A DNA stretch of 64,000 nt from Symbiodinium natans. Its lineage: Eukaryota; Sar; Dinophyceae; Suessiales; Symbiodiniaceae. The stretch covers positions 408,501 to 472,500 of the forward strand of contig CAJNDS010001791.1 in assembly GCA_905221605.1 (NCBI GenBank), given 5' to 3'. Positions 12,701 through 21,900 of the stretch are shown here, piece by piece; position 1 is the first letter of the stretch, and each line of letters starts with the position of its first letter. The notes below the pieces were generated by a model. The model saw only the letters and a list, made by a program, of their open reading frames with translations. It did not search any database and was not told the DNA's origin. Position numbers and translations under genes: made by a program.

Positions 12701-12915
12701 GCAAGCCACACTTTGTGAACAGCACTGGTGCCATCTGTCAACCCCTAGACGATCAATCGCTACGTGTCGCTCAATGCTAGCTCGGACTAAATGCTCAATA
12801 CTGTGCGGCTTCGCGGGTGAAACCGCCCGTTTCCATGTGCTAAGCAATGACGGAACCACGAGAGCCTTGAAGGGGTGCCTTGCAGTTCTGCGAGCGAGAC
12901 TTGCCGTTTGAGTGA
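9760..12915. other. Unique sequence, no gene supported
   Basis: Balanced composition with many short frames on both strands and none with recognisable domains. Two loosely similar segments share CATTGACAAG followed by (G/A)T(G/A)TCC (near 10,159 and 10,965). A TATATATAATATATG run lies at 11,416-11,430. Confidence 0.5.
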
Positions 12916-13679
12916 TCACTGAACTCCCCAGCCGTCTGTCGCAAGTCGCAGGCCTCCGGAAACTGCTTGGGCAACCACACTGATGCTTACAGGTGCGCGG
13001 GAGATGCACTGGTGTGAGTCGCAAAAAAGGTCACTATACTCACTATACACTAACGGCTCAGGGCTTTGAGGTTGAATGTAAAGAGAGTTTTGCGGTAACC
13101 CCTGTGTTTGGTTGTCGCTTTATATGGCTATAATTCATTTTTAGAGGTAACCGGCGTGCGGGGTCACCGGGCCGCTCTCTTTAGATGGTGTTCCGGGGCC
13201 TTTGGTCGGGAATGTAGGGTATTGTAAGGCTTGGCTTGTTTGGCCACAGAGGATGGTTCAGGAAGGTTTCTGGGATGAGTTTTGGGCTGCGGAGTGTGAG
13301 AGCTCCTGGAATGCCATCTTAAATGCTGCTGCGAACTTTCCACCCCGAATCGACTTGAGCGGCACTTCTTGTAGCGCGAAAACATGTGCCGTATGGAGAT
13401 CTCCAAAAGCAGCCACTGTGTGTACCTTGTTGGGCGCTGCAGGTGTTCGCCGTACAAGTACTGCCAGAACCAGGACCGGGTCCCTAAACACTAAGAGTAC
13501 GTTGAAGAGTCATTCATCAGCAAAAGAACCATGTAATCACAATTCCACAATGTCTCTTTTCATATTTCAGGCACGAGCACGCTATACAAAGGTTTCAGAC
13601 CAAGAGTCCCCGATGCAGCGCCGCGCCGGCATCTGTCCGTCAGCTGCCTCGATCCTCAAAGTCCTCAACCCCAACATTC

Positions 13680-14243
13680 TCTGTCTCTCCGTCTCTCCGT
13701 CTCTCCGTCTCTCCGTCTCTCCGTCTCTCCGTCTCTCCGTCTCTCCGTCTCTCCGTCTCTCCGTCTCTCCGTCTCTCCGTCTCTCCGTCTCTCCGTCTCT
13801 CCGTCTCTCCGTCTCTCCGTCTCTCCGTCTCTCTGTCTCTCTGTCTCTCCGTCTCTCCGTCTCTCCGTCTCTCCGTCTCTCCGTCTCTCCGTCTCTCCGT
13901 CTCTCCGTCTCTCCGTCTCTCCGTCTCTCCGTCTCTCCGTCTCTCCGTCTCTCCGTCTCTCCGTCTCTCCGTCTCTCCGTCTCTCCGTCTCTCCGTCTCT
14001 CCGTCTCTCCGTCTCTCTGTCTCTCTCTCTCTCTCTCGTCTCTCTGTCTCTCTGTCTCTCTGTCTCTCTGTCTCTCTGTCTCTCTGTCTCTCTGTCTCTC
14101 TGTCTCTCTGTCTCTCCGTCTCTCCGTCTCTCCGTCTCTCCGTCTCTCCGTCTCTCCGTCTCTCGGTCTCTCCGTCTCTCCGTCTCTCCGTCTCTCTGTC
14201 TCTCTGTCTCTCTGTCTCTCTGTCTCTCTGTCTCTCTGTCTCC
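13680..14243. repeat. Expanded 8-bp minisatellite (GTCTCTCC)n
   Basis: About 70 tandem copies of GTCTCTCC, with GTCTCTCT variants in blocks at about 13,832-13,850, 14,013-14,115 and 14,188-14,240. An 8-bp unit is not a multiple of three yet keeps frames open (LSVSPSLR and, on the other strand, GETERRRD). This explains the 358- and 223-codon open frames here. Confidence 0.95.
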
Positions 14244-14548
14244 GTTCGCGCGGCCGCTATAACCATAACATCAAGTAAAGAGTCTGTCGGAGGTACTTGA
14301 CCCAGAAGCAAAAGCAGGAGAAACTAAGAAAGGCAAGGTTATCTAGGCCACTGGCGTTTCAAGCAAGCTTCTAGAGTTCCGATGCCTCTGTCTTCCGCGC
14401 GTCTGGGCAGGCAAGTGCAACCAGGCGTGGCCCAGAAACCCTCGCGTCATGCATGGCTGCTTGCGATGCCAGCATCGAATGCACCGCTATCCAGCACCCC
14501 GGATCTTTGATGGTATGGGTGAGAGGGGGGTTGATGTCAAGGTGCCAG

Positions 14549-15009
14549 GTTGTTCGGACCGTAGTCTTTAACGGTAAGGTGAAACAGGTCAAACCTGCAC
14601 AGAGAATGTTGTGCAAGAAGCAGGTAGAAACCTGCCCAAGAAATAGTGACACTGCATGCCAGCACCCAGGTGGGCCAAGCTCATGCATCTGTCACGAGAT
14701 GGCAGACAGCATCTCGCAAATCCTTCAAGTTGTCAGCAACGCCAATGTAATTATCGCCAGAGTCAAGGAGATGTCCGCTGCAGGGGCGTCTGAAAGACTC
14801 AGAGAAATTAGGAAATCGAAGAAAGCATTTAACGCAAAAACCAGTGTTACACATAAGAGAATCAGGTACAAACCAATGCATGTCAGCACTGTTCCAGGCA
14901 TCAATCAACCGCCTCCACCGCACAGGAAGCTGACGGCGGTTTTTAGGATGCTTGAGACAAGCGTCGAGCGTCTCAAAAATGTTATCCGGCGAAAGAATTT
15001 GGGTGCCAG
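14549..15009 (+). other. 461-bp intron-like segment present in only one duplicate
   Basis: Copy 1 reads GGTGCCAGGT at 14,541-14,550 and again at 15,002-15,011. Copy 2 has a single GGTGCCAGGT at the homologous site (about 17,102-17,111), with matching flanks on both sides. The extra segment starts GT and ends AG when the repeat is cut as CAG|GT, so it has the outline of a GT-AG intron bracketed by a 10-bp direct repeat. No inverted terminal repeats were seen. It could be an inserted intron-like element in copy 1 or a repeat-mediated deletion in copy 2. Confidence 0.8.
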
Positions 15010-16695
15010 GTAAAGCTGACGGGGGGAGTCTGAGCATGAACCCACATTGCAATTGTAAATCTTGTAGACAATCAAGCCCAGGTACGATTGCGGTACGGAC
15101 TGCTTGTTGATGGAGGCTGCTGCTTGCGGAGACGAGATTACCACCTCCTGTGGCAGCAGCTTATACTACAAGGCACCTCTCTGAGGGCTCAGGGCATGTA
15201 ACTCAGGTGAGGCTGCAGCGCGAAACCCTCTGCCCAGTGAAAATAAATTTGGAACGCAGGCATTCGGCCCCTCAGTGCACACGCGCTTTAGCCTCCGCAA
15301 ATACCCGAAACCCCCCCAAATGCTTAGCACACTCAGCAAGGTATACCCAAACTCAAAGAGTGGTTCTGTGGGAATGGTTTTGTGGTTGCATCAACTGAGT
15401 GAGATTGTGAAAGCGCTTGAGAGTGAAGAGCAAACATGAGAGAGGTAAGGGATGCTATAGTGCCCACGGCCTGTCAAAAGGCTAGGAATGCAACGTGCCA
15501 ACTGGTTCATGGCCGGGGGCACCAAGTTGAATCCAAAGAGCGCCTGGTAACTCAAGCGGAGTTGCCCCGAGAAGTTTCCGACTAAGCATCACAAAGCTCG
15601 CCACGTCCGAGCACGCCTGAGAGCAAGATCAAGTAGTGCCCTTGGAGAGTTCAGCTGGCAGCTGGTTGTGCAAATAGCTTAGGGGAGTGCCTAGGCATGA
15701 TATACTATTACTATGATTTGTGATTGTGTCAGTAAATTCTGAATACATTTATATGCATATACATATACATATCACTGTGATTCTGCCTGTCTTGTTATGT
15801 TTATCCGCGTTATGCGGAAGCCTCGACTTGGCAGGAGCTGGGGAGCGCCACAAGCACGACTCAGGCCAGGAGTTCCAAACTGGTGTTTAAAAAAGCACTC
15901 CTGCTGCTCTTTGATGACTTGCAAGTGCAGGTGCCAACGAGCAGCACAACGCTTCCCGGCCAGGTCGGGAGTTCGTGTGAAGCGCGAAAACTGCAGAGAA
16001 AGACCCTCACACCTTGTAGCAAGCAGCTGAAGTTGCTGGTGATGACGCAGAGCCGGGTATGGATGCAATGTCAGCCTGATTATTGTTCGGTTTGGAGACT
16101 TGCCGTTTTGTTATCTCTGAAATCTCCAGCCGTCTGTCGCAGGCCTCCGGAAACTGCTTGGGGATCAACACTGATGCTTACCGGTGCGCGGGAGATGCAC
16201 TGGTGTGAGTCGAAAAAAAGGTCACTATACGCTAACGGCTCAGGGCTGTGAGGTTGGAAGTGTTCTGGTGAGGAAGGCGCTCGACTCAGAATCGACGTGG
16301 GAGCGGCACTTCTCTTAGAGCGCCAAAAAAACATGTCTATCGTATATGGAGTTAGCTCCAAGAGCAGCCAATGTGAGTACCTGGTTGGGCGCCAGGTGTT
16401 CGCCATACAAGTACTGCCTGAACCAGGACCGGGTCCCTCAACACTTTGAGTTCGTTGAAGAGTCATTCATCATCAGAAGAACCACGTAATCACCAATATC
16501 ACAACTACGGTAACAAAGCCTTTATTCAATGACTTTATTCATAAGACTTTCTAAAGGCACGAGCACGTCATATAAAGCTTTCAAACCCTAAGAAGCGCGA
16601 GCACGCTACACAAAGGTTTCAGACCAAGAGGCATCTGTCCGTCAGCTGCCTCGATCCGCAAAGTCCTCAACCCGAGCATTTTGTTTTTTGTTCTC

Positions 16696-16805
16696 TCTCT
16701 GTCTGTCTCTCCGTCTCTCTGTCTCTCTGTCTCTCTGTCTCTCTGTCTCTCTCTGTCTCTCTCTGTCTCTCTCTGTCTCTCTCTGTCTCTCTGTCTCTGT
16801 CTCCG
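16696..16805. repeat. Short allele-like (GTCTCTCT)n minisatellite
   Basis: About 13 units of GTCTCTCT with 6-10 bp variants, homologous in position to the ~70-unit array of copy 1. Confidence 0.9.
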
Positions 16806-18087
16806 TTCGCGCGGCCGCTATAACCATAACATCAAGTAAAGAGTCTGTCGGAGGTACTTGACCCAGAAGCAAAAGCAGGAGAAACTAAGAAAGGCAAGAT
16901 TATCTAGGCCACTGGCGTTTCAAGCAAGCTTCTAGAGTTCCGATGCCTCTGTCTTCCGCGCGTCTGGGCAGGCAAGTGCAACCAGGCGTGGCCCAGAAAC
17001 CCTCGCGTCATGCATGGCTGCTTGCGATGCCAGCATCGAATGCACCGCTATCCAGCACCCCGGATCTTTGATGGTATGGGTGAGAGGGTGGTTGATGCCA
17101 AGGTGCCAGGTAAAGCTGACGGGGGGAGTCTGAGCATAAACCCACATTGCAATTGTAAACCTTGTAGACAATCAAGCCCAGGTACGATTGCGGTACAGAC
17201 TGCTGGTTGATGGAGGCTGCTGCTTGCGGAGACGAGATTCCCACCACCTGTGGCAGCAGCTTATACTACAAGGCACCTCTCTGAGGGCTCAGGGCATGTG
17301 ACTCAGGTGAGGCTGCAGCGCGAAACCCTCTGCCCAGTGAAAATAAATTTGGAACGCAGGCATTCGGCCCCGCAGTGCACGCACGCGCTTTCGCCTCTGC
17401 AAATACCCGAAACCCCCCCAAATGCTTAGCACACTTAGCAAGGTATACCCAAACTCAAAGAGTGGTTCTGTGGGAGTGGTTTTGTGGTTGCATCAACTGA
17501 GTGAGATTGTGAAAGCGCTTGAGAGTGAAGAGCAAACATGAGAGAGGTAAGGGATGCTATAGTGCCCACGGCCTGTCAAAAGGCTAGGAATGCAACGTGC
17601 CAACTGGTTCATGGCCGTGGGCACCAAGTTGAATCCAAAGAGCGCCTGGTAACTCAAGCGGAGTTGCCCCGAGAAGTTTCCGTCTGGGCGTTGCAGGGTT
17701 TGCCCGAGAGCAAGATCAAGTCGTGCCCCTGGAGAGTTCGTCAAGTGCCCTTGAACAGTTGAGCTGGCAACTGGTGCAGCAATTTGCAAAACGCACCAGC
17801 TTAGCTAGTCAGTCTATGTCAGCCTGGGGGAAGCCCCTGGAACCCGTGTACTGCTACAGAGCCTGAACACCCCAGGCCCTCAGTATGAAAAACTATGATC
17901 TAAGAATATACGAACAGTATATTCAAAAGAATCCATAATATGAAATATTGTATACATTGACTTGTATTACACTCTTATTTTGCATGCCTCTCCGAAACCT
18001 CGCTTTGGCAGGGGCTGGGGAGCGTCACAAGCACGACAGAACAGGCCTTGCAGGGCTTAAGACTTGTGTGTTTTGCGCGCAGTTTTT

Positions 18088-18125
18088 AAACCCTAAACCC
18101 TAAACCCTAAACCCTAAACCCTAAA
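18088..18125. repeat. Interstitial telomere repeat (CCCTAAA)n
   Basis: Five uninterrupted CCCTAAA units plus partial ends. Further degenerate copies (ACCCTATAACCCTATAAACC) lie at 18,268-18,320. Confidence 0.9.
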
Positions 18126-18881
18126 GAAGGGCTCTGCGGCTCTCACTTGCGGCTCCCATTTGTGGGGGGGTGTCTGTCTTGCGAGTGCAGGAAGTGAACG
18201 GCACAACGCTACCCGGCCAGGCCGGGAGTTGGCGTGAAGCGTTGCTACAAGAAATTCAGCGATTGCCTAAACCCTATAACCCTATAAACCCTACAACCCC
18301 TAAACCCTAAACCCCCTAAATACATCTTGTAGCATTGTAGGAGGTCTCTGGAATTGCGGGCACTTCCAGGTTCAGAGCCTCTAAGCCTCTGAGGCCCAAG
18401 GGGCTCCAAGAAACCGCCTGGTGACCTGGTGATGCCTCAGGATCCCCACAAATACCTCAAATGGAGATCCTGACCTAGAGCTGACAAGAAATGCATGTCT
18501 TCACTTCCTTGCCCCTTGTCCTGTATATCCGCCGGACTCTCCGAACTGACACGGAAAGATCTCTGGGCCAGGAATCAGGGCTTGTAAGCATGCCCGCAGG
18601 CGTGGAGCGTCGCCAGTGGGCCAGGTCCTCAGTCAAAGGACCCTGGGCAGTTGGGTGTGCAGATAGATCTGTACTGTGGTCTTGGGGGAGCTGAGGGGAA
18701 AAAAGCGTGAAAACCCTGCGTGGCATTCGGCTTCAGACATGTTGATCAGGGTGAGCGACAGTAGGGGAAGGATCTGGAGAGTTGTCTGTCAAAAGCCCTG
18801 GTGAGCTCATCACATCCCTGCCGGCACACATGACCCAGTTTCATGGGTCTAGCAGATGAGATGTCGTGGAAGGCATGTGTT

Positions 18882-18973
18882 GCCTGAGGTCATGCGTGCT
18901 CGCTGGCGATGGCTGCATAGCAAGCACCAACTACCCCTACAACTACCCAAACAATGATGCGTGCACAATTCAG
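18882..18973 (+). CDS. Gene 1 CUB exon a
   Basis: Encodes GDGCIASTNYPYNYPNNDAC, matching the start of CUB domains (GxI.SPNYP..YPNN.xC). It ends ATTCAG|GC. The left boundary is approximate; the frame is open upstream for only a few codons. Confidence 0.82.
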
Positions 18974-21900
18974 GCGAGCCTTGTGCGTTGCGCTTGTCCA
19001 GACACTTCCATGCCTCGTTATCGAGCCACCAGGTGTTCAGTGGCAAACCTCACCGCCTCACCGTGGTGCGGTTTGAAACTGAGCGCCTCTTCGATGTTCT
19101 GCGAGTCAATAGTGTGGACTACTCCGGCCTCTTGCCGCCTGGTCTGTCGGGAGCCGTGGTGCACGGGACTATTTCATGGTCCTCAGACACGCAGCCGCAG
19201 ATAGTGAACTTGGCATTGATTTGCCGTTCTGTTCCAGAAGTCCTGAATCCGCCTTGTTGTAGACAGGAGGTGCCGATACCACCCAAAACCTGAAGTGCAA
19301 GTCATCCCGCTTGTAGAGGATGGCTCCAACAGCAAGTACGGATGGAAGATCTGCCTTCAAGAGGCCAAGGGGCCATCCTTGGCCTTATACGCTTGGTGTC
19401 ATTGCATGATGCTGCATCACATTGCATCACCGCTTCCTCACCTTTTTTTGTCGTCCGCGCTTCTTCGAAATATGCGAAACTGCGCCTGCGCCTGTGAAAT
19501 ACGAGACAGCGTCTGGGCTTGCTTTGGGACTTCTGGGCTCGCGGTCTCTCACTGTTTGGGGTCTCTGTGCGGGCAGAAAGGTTTTGAATGAGTGCTTTTC
19601 GTATTGATTGTGCCGATGCTAATGGGATTTGTTTTTGGAGGAGGCGACATAATGGCCATGCTTCTTTCCTGAATACGCTAGTGCGACTAATTATGTGCGA
19701 CGTGCTTTGCACGAAGATCTCCTCTTGAGGGCTTGAGCTTGGGCAATTGGTCATGCAGATCAGGCACTGGACCTCTTCTGTCTCTTCTGTCCGCCATCTT
19801 CTGCCATCCATGTTTACATGCGTTCTGAACCCCTCTAATTACGCTGTCCTGGAAGTGCACATTGGCTGAGAACGGAATCACGTTGCAGCCTGCCTCGAAA
19901 TCGCATGTTCGTCGGATTTGTGTTGATACGCTTTCTCACTTGCAATGCCCCTACATGTATATCGGTACCGACAAGCCTATCGCATCGTGGAGGGAAATTG
20001 GCTTTCCTCTTCCTTCACATTTGCCTCAATCGTGTTTGCTAGCTCTTCCCTCTCTGAGAAAGGCATGCTGGAATGGTACTCGTAAGTTAGAGATGGGAGG
20101 CCACGGAGCCCACGTCCTAAAATCAGCGCCAAGCAGGTCACCCCGGGAATATGGAGCGAGCAGAAGCAGAATGTCAACAATGACACTCTCGGGAACGACT
20201 CAAGCTGGCCTGGTGCGATGGGAGTACACGTCGCCGCCTACGACAACGACAGCCAGGCATTTTCATCTTGGAGTTTAATGGTTGGAGGGTCATGCAGCAT
20301 GCACGTCCGCCGAAATCATGTCAAGAAGGATACTTTCGCAGTTTCCTGGCTTGACTAAGTGCTACTGTATAGAAGTGCGAGTTTCAACCTGAACGACATC
20401 ACCCAACCCGACTCCTCGACAGAGGTACTGTGGCTGCATGGAGGCCTCGATCTGAGCGGTTCCCTCGACAGGCTGTGGAAGTACGACGTGCAGGCCCGTG
20501 AGGGCTCCGGTACTATGTGATGCTTGCGGTGCTCTGAATTGAACTTCAGTTGTGTGGCTACATGACTTTGCAAGCAAAGGCGCTAAGGAAGAACCAAGCA
20601 GAACCAACCCAAGCCAAGAGGCAAGCCACCGCAAGATAACCCAAAAAGCTTTGCAAGTGGGCTGGCGGAGGTGGGCGAGGCTTAAATTTACAATGCATGC
20701 CGCACACTGTTGTACCATCCCATGCTTTTCGGGCGCTCCTCCTTCAGCACATGCTCCCGCCAACACCGGGATGTTTGGACTCTACGATGTTGCAGGTTTC
20801 CTCTTGACTTGGGTGGCGGGCGGGGGGAGGGTTTCTCAGTAAGAAAAGGAATTTTCACATAGTGAAATATCAAGCGAAGCGTTGCGCCCGCCGCTTGTTG
20901 GCAAACTTATGTGTCGCCATATAAATATCGGGACGCAGATCTTTGCTAATCATTGCACATCGTCGGCTCTCCCGATTCAGGTCTCCGAGTAACAACAAAC
21001 AAAGACCACGGCGCAGAGTCGGACCTATGCGTCCCACTGCTGTGGTAGTTGTGAATGCGGGTGCTCATGCAGTGTTCATGCATTAAACTAAGCTCAGGCC
21101 CCTGCCCCTTACTGTAGCGTTCATCTTCGGTGTTTGCTCATGCTAAGAACTTGTAGCAGCCTTAACACACCGAACACGCCTTAAGCCTACTGCCCAGATT
21201 TGCGCATCAACAGGCATGGCATTGACAAGCGTCAGAACCATGAACCATCCCAATTAAGTTTAGATCCGGAGGCAGGGACGTGGGACCAGCCGGCGTTGAT
21301 CACAAATGGCAGCAACGAGAGCCAGCCGTCGGCGCGCGGCTACCATGTCGTCTGGCGTTATTGAGCTCAGGGCTGAACCGTTGCGACCTCTTCCCAAGTT
21401 GAGCCTAATTGACACGGATTTCAGCAGCTGCACTGAAGGTCATGGCCTACGACCACAAGACTCAGGCTTCCTGTGGCATGCCTAGACCATAAATCAACCT
21501 CAACATTCGAAGCCGCTAGTTGAGAGGACTCTGACTCTGGGAGCGGAATGTGGTGTCACGTGCTGTTTCTGCGATCCGTCTTTCATCCCGGGCTCACGGA
21601 GTAGTTGGAACATGTTGAAGCACTGGCCAAGAAGCGTGAATGCGCGCCCCAAGCCCGCCAAGAACCGACCATGGTAAACTCCTTTTGAAGAACGCGGATG
21701 GATGGCAGATGTCGCCTCAAAAGGGAAACCAAGCCCTTCAACCAGAGCGCAAACCCTGTATAGAATCCAAGTGATGTTGCAAAACTCCAAAATCAAAGGC
21801 CCAGGAGCCCGGAGGAAACCTAAACCTGAAACCCTAAACGCAAGCGCCGCAGTCACGGGCGGCAGAGTGAAAACATGTGAGAAGGAGAGTCTCTGAACAC

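Larger units (their letters stand above)
12920..16085. repeat. Segmental duplication, copy 1
   Basis: Ordered blocks match copy 2. They include CAGCCGTCTGTCGCA and CAGGCCTCCGGAAACTGCTT (12,931-12,970), GGTGCGCGGGAGATGCACTGG (12,993), AGTACTGCC(A/T)GAACCAGGACC (13,457), the CTCTCCGT minisatellite, CGGCCGCTATAACCATAAC (14,251), and a long near-identical tract 14,243-15,560. The last block, centred on GGCAGGAGCTGGGGAGCG (15,832), also recurs at 18,009. Copy 1 is longer because of minisatellite expansion and the extra 461-bp segment at 14,549-15,009. Confidence 0.9.
16105..18270. repeat. Segmental duplication, copy 2
   Basis: Second copy of the 12,920-16,085 block, in the same orientation. Its minisatellite is much shorter (about 110 bp), the 461-bp segment is absent, and its right end diverges after about 17,690 before the final shared block near 17,985-18,240. 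No conserved coding frame is evident; the short frame common to both copies around 15,110/17,207 has only ~25 codons. Confidence 0.88.

Noticed and set aside
13202-14278. 358-codon plus-strand open frame, the longest in the window, and a 223-codon minus-strand frame over the same bases
   Set aside because: Both consist mostly of the 8-bp minisatellite; any stop-free 8-mer array leaves several frames open. The unique flanks carry no motif, and the duplicate copy does not conserve the frame.
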